Shown here one piece after another: positions 40,101 to 55,100 of a DNA stretch of 64,000 nt. The translations under genes and the position numbers were made by a program. The DNA comes from Christensenella sp. UBA6345 (GTDB lineage: Bacteria > Bacillota > Clostridia > Christensenellales > UBA1242). The stretch covers positions 1 to 64,000 of the forward strand of contig DJSB01000048.1 in NCBI GenBank assembly GCA_002437945.1, read 5' to 3'. Each line of letters begins with the position of its first letter. Position 1 is the stretch's first letter. Under the pieces are notes generated by a model, which saw nothing but the letters and a program-made list of their open reading frames with translations, made no database searches and had not been told where the DNA came from.

Positions 40101-43100
40101 ATATTAGAGATAAATCCATAGTTAGTAGATAGATTATCTAATTTAACAGTAGGAAGATTATTTCTATTATTAGTAGTAATTAATCCATTAAATGAACCAT
40201 CAGAATCAATCTTAATAGTCTTTTCGTTAATTACATCGTTATTAAAGATATAGAAGTAATTAGGATTTAATATATAAGTATTAATATTAGATTTAGCAGT
40301 ATTGAAATATATAGGATTTAGTTTAGAACCAACGCCTACACTACCATATTCATTATTATTACTTTCATTATTGTCATTACCGTTAGTTTCAATCAAATCA
40401 TAAATCACTTTATTTATATCGATCTCTTCAACTTCACTATTGTTATCATTTTTAAATACAGTAGGCAAATTAGTACTATATTTTGAACCATCTGATTTTG
40501 ATTTAGTAGCAAATTGCACATCTAATGTTCCACTATCACAAACAAAGTATTTAGATAGTTTCTTATTAAGAACAGGTACTAATTGTGCATAAGGTATTCC
40601 ACCAGATTGGGTCGTAGTATCGTTGTTTGCGATTACTACAGCACCATTAGATTGCGCACTATTGTTAGTAAAGTTAGAGTAAGGCATAAATTCTAGGACA
40701 AAATATACATTACGTGCTTGTGTATTAGCATAAGCAATACCATTAATACCCTTATTATCTTGGTTTTTAACACCCAACTGTACTGTTTTGTCTGTAGTAT
40801 ACAATAGTCTTGCTAAAGTATAACCACCTTCATAATTACTACCATCTCCTTCCATTTTACCAGCGACACCACCTACCAATCTATTCTGATCAGCACTAGG
40901 TTTAGCATCTACATACTCTTTTGCACCAGTTTTCATAGCAATAATATTTATATCAGCAAAGTTGATGAATTTAGTTAATATTAATGAATTTTGACTTGAA
41001 TTTGTTTCGGAAGTACCCATAATTCCACCAATATTATATGATGATGGGTCACTTTCTTTTAATTGTATTTCTCCAACATTATAAATGGCTTCATACTTAC
41101 CACCCATAGCACGGCCTACAATACCACCTATATATTTATTGGATTTTTTATTGTTATCAATATTAATTGCACCGATATTATATACTTTAAACAAACCACT
41201 TGAATCAGAATTGTTAGTTAGTTGTCCTACAACGCCGCCCACAATGATATTAGATAAACTACTTTCATTGACTGTATCACTATTGTAAGTAACCTTAATA
41301 GGTAATGCGTTAGAAGAAACTAATTTACTATTTCTATTGCCACCTATAATTGTATTAATACCACTACCAACAATACCACCTATGGTATAAGTATTGGCTT
41401 TATCTCCGATGTTTTTAATATTTACTTTCATTGAAGTTGTGGTACTTATTATAGAACGATTGGTTTCTACTACTTTATTATTATCTTTAGTAGTTTCTTC
41501 GTTATATACATATTCATTAACATTAATATCTTGTAGGTTACTGTTAATTGCACGTCCAACTGCGCCACCTATATTAGCACTATAATTTTCACTAACAGTT
41601 GTAGAACCAAATTCAATATTACCACCAACATATACAGTAGATAATTGGCTATTATTCATATTACCAATCATACCGCCATAATTAATACTTGCAGAAGTAT
41701 TGGCAGATGCATTGCTATAAACAACAATAATATTGTTAATATCTTGTTTATTTAATTGTTCAACATTAATATTTTCAATTGTAGAACCAGAAGTACTACC
41801 AAACAATGAACCAATATTAATTTCTGTATTTATTGTATCACTAACAACAATCTTTTTATTATTGCCAGTATTAGCCACAATGTTTATTCCATTACCAGTA
41901 GTACGTATAGACTCACCTACAAATCCACCAATATTAAGTTTGGCAATATTAGAAGATATTGAACCTGTAGTCTTATTATTAAGAATAATATTACCAGCAA
42001 GATCAGTGGTATCCAAAACAACATTGTTAATAGATGTATCAACACTTCTTCCGAATGCTAATCCCATACTCATCAAATTAATTTTATGAGATATTGTATT
42101 ATCACCTTTATTAATAATCTTTATTGTAGAATTGTTAAACGAACATGTATCTACAATATTAGCAATAAATCCATAATAATCTACAGTATCTATTTCAAGA
42201 TCTTCTTCTATAGTTATCTCAAAATCAATATTACTAAATGAAGCATTCTTTAATGATTTAAATATACTACTATCAAAAGTATTTACTTTGAATTTAAGAG
42301 TACTATTCTTATTATCTTTTTGAATACCAATCATAGTACCTTCAAATGGTTTAACTAATTGGCTAGATATATTGATAGTATTATTATTTGCACCATCTAT
42401 TAAGAAGAATTGGTTACGAGTTGAAGTTTGTTTAATTATTTTTTCATCATACTCACCATCTGTAGTTATAGTTACAAAGTTAGAGAATATACCAATAATG
42501 TATTCTGGGAAATCTTCATTTATACGCCAAATCTTACTACCAGAAGCAGGATCTACTTTGTCTAAAGTTAAAGTATCCCAAATATACATATTAAATAATG
42601 ATTTATTAGAATTTTTACCTAGTATTGTAGATAATTTTAATTGATCACCTACATATGTACTAGCATTCCTTAACTTTGCATCATAATATGGCGTGTAATT
42701 ATCAACAGTTGTTTCTAGAGTCTGTCCATCAAAACTTGGAGTATAGTAGTGATTAGAATCATTAGTATCATCATAATTTACAATTGCTTTCTTATCATGT
42801 GAATCATAACCGACATAATAAATATTGTTCTTTAATATATTAGCATCATTGAATGTAGTAGAAATAACTGTACTAAAGTTAAATTTAACATTAGAAGGTT
42901 TATTGTAGTCTTTAAAAGCAGACTCTGATAATCCAATTAATTGTGTCCTACGTCCAAGAGTTACTGCACCCTTTCCTTCAAATTTAACACCATTATCATC
43001 ATATTCACCTGATACATAGTTAGTGCCATCTTGTTGTTTGTTTACATAGCCAATCAATGAACCTGCGTAAGCCTTAATGGTATCAGAAGATGAATATGTA

Positions 43101-46100
43101 ATATCCATATCAGTAGCACCAGTTTTTAAAGTATTACCTATTTCTGGGAAAGTTACTTTAAATGACTGATCTGATAGTTTACCACTTAATGATTGCCACA
43201 AGTTATTGCTTACTATGCTCTTAACATCACTTGTCCATTGGTTAAGTGCAAAAGCATAGTCTAATTGTAAAAGTCCATCTTGAGTGTATAGGTTATCATT
43301 AGTGATTCCTTTATTATATAAACCTATTAAACCACCAATATAACTAGAAGCATAAACACTTGCTGTAGTATACACATGACCGAAGAAGTTAGCCCCTGCA
43401 GATACACCTACTATGCCACCTGCAGATTTTGCTCTAGCATTAATTACATTAACTCTAGAATAACTATCAACGATTATACTACCTACAAAAGTACCTGAAT
43501 TGATTTCATAGTAAGTTAATTTATCGCCAGTCAATATTGGCATTACACCACTATATCCAGCAATACCACCAATACCAGTAGCAATTGTATCGCCGAATAA
43601 ATTATCTTTTTCGCCCGTAGCCTTTTTACCAGTATTAAAGTTGCTATCAACTTCTTTTTGAATCTCGGAAATATATTCAACATACACTTGTTCAAGCATA
43701 CCATAGTTTTCACCAACTATACCACCTGCATAGTTGTATCCCCTAATTTCTTGAACAAATGCTGGGTCAGATACTTCGCCATCGCCCAATATTTCGCCAA
43801 TTAAATATTTACTACTCTTTATATGGGTATTTTCATCTACCAAGCCAAATAATCCACCCGCATGATCAGCAGCGATATATCCACCATTTTGAACTGTTAA
43901 ACGATATATCTTACTTTCACTTGGTTTTGTTTGGCTCTTCCTAATATTTTCAGTCGCTGAATTATTATCATCTATGACTCTATAAGTAGTATCAGTATTT
44001 GATAATAAAGTACTAGGCATATTAGAACGGTTGTTACCATTAATAATACCTGCGATAGAACCAGCATAAGACATTTTTCTTAAATTAGCCACTGTATTAG
44101 TTTTATCTAGAGCATAAGAATTATAGTAAATATAGTTATTATCACCATTTTTAAGAATAGCATCTGTATCCAATGTGGTTACATCAGTTACATTACCTGT
44201 AGAACTACTAAATGTAGCAACAACACTTACATTATCAGTAGTAATATCAACTATATTGTTGGAGTTATCTGTATTTATAATTAAACCAGCAAGTCCACCA
44301 ACAATATTTTGTCCTCTGACATAAACACCACTTTCTCCACTTAATTTAATGTTAATTAAAGCAGTGTCATATATAGAACCAGCCAAAGTACCAACTTTTA
44401 CTGCTTGTGCAGAGTCAACACCAGTTATTTCTATATTAATATTCATAATTGATGTTTTTACAGTTGTATTAGTTGCACTATTTTTAGTTAATTCATTCTT
44501 TTGGTCTGAAGTTAAACCAATTTGGTTAAACAATCCATAGTTTTCATGAATTGTAGATTGATTTTGGTCAACCAATCTTAATCCAGATATAGTCATACCA
44601 TTACCATCTAATCTTCCTGCAAATACTATATCATTAATATGTTTACCATCAACAACAAGGTTGTTAAGAATAATTTGACTGAAATCCAAATTGTTAATAA
44701 TTCTTACATAGTGTGGCATATTAGCAGACACTGAAGAACTTTGACTATTGGATTCACTTGTAATACCGAATACATAAGCACTAGTATTATTACCCAAGTT
44801 AACTCTTCTAGAATTGTTAATTATAAATGTAACAAACTCTGTAGCATTATTAACAAGCAATGGGTTAATATCAGAACCATAGTACTCGTTGTTATCATAT
44901 TCATAATCATATCTAGCCTGATTAGTATCAGCATCAACTACTGTGTCAACCAATACTCTATGTGAGAAAGTATCTACAGATGAAGCAGAAACTAGTCTTG
45001 GTCCATAGTTAAAGTTGTCATTATCTATTAACCATACATTATTAACATCTTGTCCTGCAGCAAAATTAAATCCGTTAAATGAGCCAGTGTCTCTAAATGG
45101 ATTGTTATTATTAGCAGATTCGGCAGTAGATGCCTTACCAGATAGTCCTATTGCAGGTTCAAGTTCATTAGCAACTTCACCTTCATATACCAAGTAGAAA
45201 CATGATAGATATGTGCCATTGTTGTTGTATTCACTGTCATCATCAATACCTGTAAATGCACCGTGAGCCCAACTATTATTAGAATTTTTAGCAGTAGAAT
45301 ATGCATTAGTGATACTACCATCATTATTATATACGAATCCACCACTACCACCGCTATTGGTTGTAATATAGATGTTAGAGTATGCATTACTGATTTTTCC
45401 GCTATTTTGATATACAAATCCACCAATAAAGCCTTTACCTTCTAACGATACTTCTTGTGAAGCCCTATAATTTTCAACTCTAATACCTTCTACCATACTA
45501 TTAAATATGTTACCAGATTCGGAGTTGTCTACTACAAAGCCCGCAGTATTAGTACCTTCAAATATTACGCCAGTGTTAATTACACCAACACCTAATGCAT
45601 AGCAGTTAGCCACGATACCATTATTGGTATTAACGAATGCACTAATATTCTTACCACCTATTAATGTAAATGGATAAGTGGTTAAAGTAGTATATTTTTC
45701 TTTTACATTACTATGACGTTCTTCACTAGTACCAATATCGTCATAATTAACAGCGTTTAGTCCTACATATGAGTTAGAGATAGTACCATTATTAATACCT
45801 ACCAATCCACCAACTCTAGCATCTACTAAACTACCATCTATATAACCTGTTGTGCTTGCAATTAATAAGTTATTACCATCAATACGACTAGAACCATTAG
45901 TCGAAACACTCTTGGTACTAATTATTTTAGCATTAGTAATTGAACCATTATTTTCACCAGCAAGTATACCAAAGGTAAATGATGTTACACCCATTAAATC
46001 AATATCTGGTGTAGATGCTTCTGGATCTTGACGCAACATTGCTCTTGCTTGTGAAGATTTAATCAACATATCAGATATGTCAATTGTAATATTTTTTATA

Positions 46101-49100
46101 ACTGTATTTTCCGATACTGTTTCAAACAAACCAATATTAGTTACATTGCCTGCTTTATACTTATCGGTATTAAAGCCCTTAATAGTAATGTAATGTCCAT
46201 TACCATCTAACGAACTAAAGTTAGCACTGAATGGGTAGTAATTATCAAGAACAATATCATTAACCAAGATATAGTGTCCTTCGGTTACCGCACCTATTTC
46301 ATTGTTAGTTCCATCAGTATTTAATCCACCCAAAGCCATAAATTCTTCTACAGTTTCTATTGGATTAGGGTGATCATAAGTAGAGTTATCTTTAATAACT
46401 AATACAAAATCAAATGTTAACTCATAAATGTCATATCCATAATTTATATTTGTATATAAACTAGGAACACCTTTGTTATCGTAATAATACTTTAATCTAT
46501 AACTGATTACATCAGTATTACTTACTTTTTTAGTTTTTATTGCAAAATAATGGGTATTATTAAAGTCTGACATTGTCAAACTAGCAAACTGGAAGTTGGT
46601 ATAAGTTGTGTTTCTAAACATAGACTCATACTCGTTATTGCTATTTAATCTCCACCAGTTGTTAATATAATCCCCACTACCATATGGTATAGTAATACCA
46701 CTTGCTTCGTTTTCAAATGCACCTATCAAAGTATTAGCATAGGTGTTTTTACTGTCTTTTACAGTATCCAATATAACTTTTAATGGGTGAGTTGTACCGC
46801 TTAATGCTTCGTACTCATATCTACCATCAATATAAGTTGTACCTTCAACTCTTATGCCAGTAATTAAATATTCAACAATATATAATTTTATCGAACTTGT
46901 AACATTCTCTAATATATTATTTATTGTTTTTGATGCTGTTGCATTTACAATTACTGTATCACCTGCAGTAGCACCTACATTAATATTTAAGTACCATTTG
47001 CCAGTAGTTACATCTTTATAAACTTCAACATTTTTAGCATCATTATTTGCTGTGCTAGCAGATAATACAATGTCACCTTCAAAGTTAACTGCATTTACTT
47101 CAAGTTCGACTGTACTACCCTTTGCAACAATACCTTCACTCTTACCATCAACTGTTATCGATACACTTGGTAGTGGTTGAGCCTTTAGAGTAATAATATC
47201 GCTTCTTATCTCTGTTTCTTCCTTACGGCCAGTAACAGGGTTTGTATATGTCTTATATGAAGTAGCCCTAAATGTAATTGGTTGATTTTCTTGAACATTG
47301 CTATTCAAAGTAACCAATACATAATACCAGTTATTATAGTAAATTTGTGAACCATCAATAATCATACTTTGGTTCTTTAATTTAAGTCCTTTAAATCCTG
47401 GTAAATATTCTGGTTGTTCAATTATTGTTTGATAACCAGTAATATAGTTAGTTTCATTACCTGAAACCACTGCCAACTGTTGAGCAAATGCAACCATTGG
47501 CCCCATATCATCATCTACTGTTAGAGTAATATAGTCTGCATTACTAAAGTTAGGAGTAAGTTCAAGTTTAAGTAATCCAGATCTAGCAGGAACAATATAT
47601 TCAGATTTTTCTTCTTGTGGATAAAAACCACCTTCCATTGTTTCTGCACTAGCATAGTATGACATTTTAACTTCATTTACATTACGTGGGATAATCTTTA
47701 TATCAAATGTAGATAGAAGATCTGTATTACTATATGGATAAAATTCAATACGATAATTAACATCGTTAAGGTTGTAAGTAACCCCACCTGTACGATTACG
47801 ATATTTTTCAGCGTTAAATGAAATTCTAATCTTTTGAATTAATTTAACTTTCAATACATTATCAGTTTCTTCTATTTTCTCTTCAAGTAATTCTATATTA
47901 AGTAAACTATTATTAGTACCAGTACCGGTCATATCAAGAGTAAATGAACCATTAGATCTGTTAGTAATAGTATCAATAACTCTAGCATATACCACTTCGT
48001 CTACTTCGTAAGACTCTCCTATTTTTGTAAAACTACTTGTTATTGTAGTAATAGTTAAATCCAAAGTAGATACTGGGTCTAGATTAGCAAATGCTTTATC
48101 TATAGTAATACTTTCAGCACGTGGAATAATGTTAAATTTATAGAATTTCTTTAATTTTTCTAGAACTATACAATTATTAATTTTCTTACCACTAGAAGCA
48201 GTTTCGGTAAGTGTTGTACCGAATCCAGCATCTTCACTCTTTATAAATGGTGTGATAGAGAATTCGAATATACCATTATAGTTGCCTCTAAAGTTAAATT
48301 CGCCAAAACTGTTATATAGGTAAGTTACACCTTTTTCAAGTTGAACATTATTAACTAAAGCCTGACCTTCGCCTTCGTCTGATACTTCTAATATAAAACC
48401 AACAGAAGTATTCTTAACATAAGTATTGTTAAAATCAATTAAATCTGCACTATCTTCATTAATTGTGTCAGTCCAATACTGATATGTAGTGTCAATAATA
48501 TGAGATATTGCACTTTCATCAGATGGCTTTTCGTTATAACTAATTACTTTATTCTCATTAACTGATAAGTTTTTGGATTGATATAAGTTAAAGTCACTTA
48601 TACCCGACACAACCAAGATATTAATACTCTTGGTAATAGATGAATCAAGTTTGCTAGAAACTTTTAATACTGTAGTACCAGTACCCACTGTTCTAATAGT
48701 ATTAGAGTTAACAATCTCCAACACACTACGATTAGAACTTGTTATATTGATACCTTTATCATATATTGCAGATAAACCATATTTAGAAATATCAGCAATA
48801 TCCAAATCAAAACTAATAGGAACTAATGGATAGATATAAGAGTCAATAGTAGTTAAACCAGCATCGTCAACTGACATATTATACAAATCACTATCGGTAT
48901 ATGAAGTAACTAATCTGTATTTATTTAAGTTGCCATATACTCTATTAGTATTGGTTGTTAATTCATTGTAGAATAGTACTAAATTTTCGCCATCTTTAAC
49001 GAATGACAAGTTATTAAATGCTAATGCCTTATATTTTTCATCAAGAATATTAATTGTAATATTGGTTGGCAAAATCTTAAATAACAATTTAGTATGACTA

Positions 49101-52100
49101 TCAACATCAAATAGTACAGGTAAATTATTATTAATACCTTCACAAATAATCCAAGGTTGAGTGTAGTCTTGTTTAGTAGAACCATCTTCATTTTTAGTTG
49201 TATCATCAGTAGCAATATCTACTTTAAATGTTCTATTTTCACGATTATAGATACTTTGGTCTTTTAATGAAGCATAATTATATTGTAAATCACTAGATGT
49301 ATAAACTGTTTTGTCTTCTACTTCTTGTTGTGTACCATCAACTATAGTTGTAATTATTTTTATAGTAACTTTTCCTTCGCTTACAATATCAAATAATTTA
49401 TAACTATTACCATTATTAACATTTTGGTCTATTATTGTGCCATAATTGTTAATTTGAGTATAAACATTTTCTAATTCAACGTTTTTACCATAAGTAGTAT
49501 TAATTGAATTAGTAGTTTTTACTGTATATATTTTTGTTTTGTCAGTATTTCCGCCACCTTCACTAGGTGTATTACCTTCACCTGTGTTTCCGTCATCATT
49601 GTATACTTCTTTTTCTGTTAAAGTAGTTAAAGTCATAGTATCGTTGCCGATTATATGGCTAAAGTTGTCTACTACAGAGAAAGTAACTATAGTTTTTAAA
49701 TATTTCTCATCTGGATTTTCTTCATCAACATATTCTTCAAATACATATTCAATTTCTACTTTAATAACTTCACAACCATTTTCTTTAATAAAGTTGTTAA
49801 GGTTAATTTGAGTATCTGTTCCTGTATTTTCAATCCTTCTAGTAAAGTCACCATTCATAACGGTGTCACCTACTGTATTGGTTAAAAGTGTACCAATTAC
49901 GTAGTAAGTTACTTTACCTTCATGATATCTTGAATAATCAGGGTTATTATCACTAGAGATATTCTTAAATCCAATAGAGTCTTGTGGAACATAATTAATC
50001 AAGGAGTAAGTAGGAACTGAATATCTAGCAATATTACCATACACATAAGAGTCTTTAATATTAAGTGCTTTAATACTTGTGCTTGGTGTGTTGTTAGAAT
50101 TGTATGAAGTAATGTCTCCTGATTTATTTTTAAGTACATTACCTACTAATCCACCTACATATACATCATTAGAAAGTTGAGTATATCCTGCATTAATATC
50201 TGCATTAAAGTATGAATTACGAATATTAGATGATGATGTAAAAGTAGATATTTGGTTAATGAAAGAGTAAACAGCATTATTTACGCCAAGTTGTTTTTCA
50301 AATCCGTTAGAATCAACTCCATTAACTTTTGAATTAATTTCTTCATTAATACCACGAGAATCTAAAGTACCAATTAAACCACCTATAGATTTAACGGCTT
50401 CGTTGCTTTCAAACAATAGCATATTACCATAATAAGTAGAGTTATCAATACTTTGTCCATTGAAATATGCTCTTACGTAACTATATGCAATATTAACATC
50501 AATACCATAACCGACCATACCACCTACATTAGTAGCACCTACTATAGTAGCAGTATCTATACCAGTCTGTCCTTGATTAGCAAATTCAACCAAAGTTGAC
50601 ATAATGTGAGATGCATTAGCAAAACCAAACACACCACCAATATTTTTATAGCCATACAATTTAACTGGTAACACTTCTATATTATCAGCAAGAGTACTAT
50701 CAGAATAACCAACTACACCACCGATATTAGCAGGTAATGCATTATTGTCATTTGTAATACTTGTAATATTGGCTACAACATTAAGATTGTACAAAGATTT
50801 AAACATTTCTGAAGCATACTGCATTGCAGTTATTCCAGTACCTAATTCCCTAGTGTCAGGAACTGGATCACTATTAGACAATGTTAAGTTGTAATTATCT
50901 TTTGAACCAAGAATACCTTTTATATATACTACATTACCATTTCCATCAAATGAACGTGTAGGATATTTATACTCTGTATATGTACGGAATGTACCGCTTA
51001 CACCACCTAAATTAATATTAGGAAGTTCTTGTGTATTTTCTAATAGAGAATCGAGTTTAGATGTCCCTTTAAATACAATAGCGACATTAGAATTATAACT
51101 GTTATTGGTAAAATCTGAATTACTATCTTTTCCAGTGATAATACCAGTTATTTTTGATTTACTATCATATGAATTACTTTCGCCATCAGCAACTTGAATA
51201 ATATCTTCATCAATTGATAATACAGAAACTGTTTTACCAGTTAAGCCACCAACGTTAACATTGCTAATATCAGAAACAACATTAATTGAACCAGTAACAA
51301 AATTATTGTTAATTTTACCCTTATTAATACCGGCTATTGAACCTATACTAATCATGTCATTAAAGTTGTTACTTGAAGTTAAAACAAAATCATACTGAAT
51401 ATCATTTAATATTAAGTTTTCAATTTCTGCAGTTTCGGTTAATTGGCTAAATAATCCATAACCATATTCTGGATTTTTGTATTGGCTAGTTAAATTATCA
51501 CAGTTAACATTCTCTTCAATAGTTAAATTTTGAATAGAATGTTGTTGACTATAATATATACCACCAATATTGTAAGTAAATTCACCATTAATACCACCAG
51601 CAAATGTGCCAAATGGTCTTATCTTTTCTCCCGCCATAGTAAATGATTGAGTTAACATATAATAATATTTATTGTTACCACTTGCTATGTCTTCTGCTAT
51701 ACCCAAGAATCCTTGTGGGTCGCTTATTTCAAATGGATACTCTTTAGAACCATCTGCTACACGTATAGAAATTTCTAGGTATTTAGATGGAGAATCTTTA
51801 TTTGTGCTTCTATCGTAATAGTAACTATCTTCTGCACTAATACGTATATATGTACGTCCAGCACGTAAACTTGGTGCAATAACAATTTGATTACCGATAA
51901 TACGATTATCACTGTCTACACCTTTAATTATTCTTGCTACACCATCATCTTCGATTTCTGCAATCAAAGTTTTGTTGTATGCATCTTGTGGTAAAACATT
52001 AAATGTGATAGTTTTACCAACATTATTTTCATTAATCAATCTAGTATCAAAATACAATCCGCTTTCGCCTACACTAGGTATAATCTTTTCTACGGCTTGT

Positions 52101-55100
52101 GCTTTTTTAATAGTCAATTGTGTTTTTGTAGTAACAATTGGCTTTGAATATTGTTTTAATTGAGCATAAATATCTATCACAATGTTTCTAGAGAAAATAG
52201 CATCAATTATTGTCTTTGAATCTATTGCTGTATCTGTCAAACTAGAATATCTATTGGCTTTTTCTTCAATAGTAGTTAATCTACCACCAGTAGCATATTT
52301 ATAGATTGCTTGTACAGTAAAGTTATTTCTGATATTTGGGTCGGCAATTAATGTAAGTATATCACCTACAGTAATGTCACAATCGTCAATTTCCTGTCCA
52401 TTAGCATCAACGCCTCTTAAGGAGTACAATACTTTCTTGTCATCAAAACTATATGTGATATCTACATTTTCGTTAAGAGTTGCTGTAACTGGATAAGTAA
52501 TAACACTATAATTAACTTTACTTGCTTCTTCTTTTAAAGAACCTAAAGAGTTAGAAACATATACTGTTCTATTTTCAGGAGTTAAAGAAATACTTGTTAT
52601 AGGTTCGATAATTACTAAATAGAACACTTTAGTAAATTCAACAGCATCGCCATTATTGTTATAGCCAGAAATTTTAATTTCTACTGGTATACCATTATCA
52701 CTAGGAGTTTTTACCTTTTTAGTTACGATATATGGCATATCACTACCTTGGTCATATTCAACATTGAAATATTCCCTATTCTGGTTAATTATAATATTGG
52801 AATTATAGTTAACTTTAGAGATATGTGGATTACCTTCAGCATCGTTAAGTACAACATAGTTGTATACATTAATACCTACACGACTATCAATAGCCAAAGT
52901 TAATTTCTCGAATGTGGTATATCTAATAATGTCTTTTATACCATCTTCTTCAGTAGGTTGATAATTTTCATCATAGAATTCAAATTGTTCGGTATATCCG
53001 ATATAGTAATTATGTTTTTCTACGAAGTAAATATCCGAACTTACTTCTTTTTCATTATTAATTTCGATATGTACCTTATCAGCAGTTTCTGGTCCATATG
53101 TGATAGGTACAAATATATCAATAGTAACCCTTTTTACAATATCGTTAGTTGTAGAAATTTCAAGAACTACACGTGCTTGTTCGGCTTGCAAATTAGGTTC
53201 AAGGACTAATCTGTTATTACGTCCTATTATTTTACCTTCTTTATATACGATACTGAAATATTTATTATTCATAGCGTCCATAGTAGAAGGTTGTTCGTTA
53301 ACACTTAATACTTTTATGCTACTAATCAATTCTTTTAAATCAGCAGGTTGATTATCAATAGTAGCAAGGACTATTTCTGTATCATCGGTAGTTTGACCTG
53401 CATCGTCATATAGTGCTTGACGATTAGATGATTCAACATTGTTGGTTAATGCAGTATCGTTATTTTTATTAATTGCTTTACCTGTAACTGCATTAATCTT
53501 AATCTCTGAATTAGTAGAAGGAATACGAATGTCGGTAACACCCAATTTCATTTCCATTGCTATAGATTTAGAAATACTATATGTTACATAATTTTCAGAA
53601 GAAACACCTGATGGTGCTAAATTATAATAATATGTAAGATTGATTGTTGGTGGATATTCTTGTGCAAGAATATCTGTAATAAGTTCATCAGTATAAGAAT
53701 GTTTAATAAATATCTTTGTACCAGAATCTAATACTGATCCATCATATACTGGAGTACCATTAGCCAAAGTTAAAGTTAATCCACTATTACCATCTACAGA
53801 AGGCGCATTAGATATAGACAAACTAACTTTATAGTTATTGTCTGGGTTTGGGGCTAAACTAATAGATAATGGAGTACCCAAAGAATTATTGCCATATGCG
53901 TTATAAACAACAAGTTTATATCCTTCGGTAAATACGTTGTTACCATTGCTATCATAAGCGTTAAGTTCGGTAGCAAAATCTTTAACTATGATTCTTACTT
54001 TGATAGTCATAGTAAACATACCTTCGTAGCCTACTCTATCAACATAAAGTTCAAAAATTTCAGTACCTGTCTTTATTTGAGTAATATCATATTTTTTGTA
54101 TGGATATTCTTGCTTGATACCGCTATAACTATAACGGTCTTGGTCTTCAACCTTACTGGTTGCTTCAAAGATAGATTTACTATCTGTTTCTTTATTGTCT
54201 TTGTTGCTTGTAATAGAATATTTTTGGTCTATGGTATAATCACTAGACAACTTTACTGTAAGTTCACGTGAATATACATATGGATTGGTAGGAATATTAT
54301 GTCCAAGAATAATATCATAATATCCTAGATTATTTTTTGTAAGTGCAAAAGTACCATCTTCTGCAGTAGTCTCTAATACAAATTCGGATTCATCTACTAT
54401 TTCTAATACCGGTACAGTTATTGTTTGAGTCCTAATACTAGAGTCATATTTAGATACGCCATAAACATTGATATATTTTTCTCCATTGTTCATAGGATAA
54501 CTATCAACTTTTCTTGATGTCAAAATGTTATCATTGATTCTAGCATATACAGTTTCGGTAATCCCTGTACCATCACTTACACTAGACGAATCTGAACTAT
54601 CGGCAATATAATATGTCATTTCTTTTTGGTTGGTATCTTCAGGCAAATATGTCATATATTTGCTTAAATCTACAAACCCACCATATTTAACTGCAATTGG
54701 AGATGAAGTAAATGAAGCACCTTTAACTGGTACATAAACCACGATGTTAATATCTTCGGTCTTATTACCTTCATTGGTAGTTATGGTTAACTTACCTCTA
54801 CCAGCCTTGATGGCGGATACCTTATATGTAGCACCATCTTTTGATGATGTAGTACCCGAAACAAGTTTGACATTAACTATATCGTCTACACCATTAAATG
54901 CATACTGGGTAATTGTAATACCTCCACTTATGGATTTACTTGTTCCAGCGACTTTAACATTAATAGTTGTAGAAGAAGGATAATCAGTATTCTCTTCATC
55001 GTTATTAAGATAAAGGACTATATCTTGTGTAGATACAGACAAAGCAAAATTCTTGTATGGGTCACCACAACCATACAACATTAATACTGAACTTAAGATA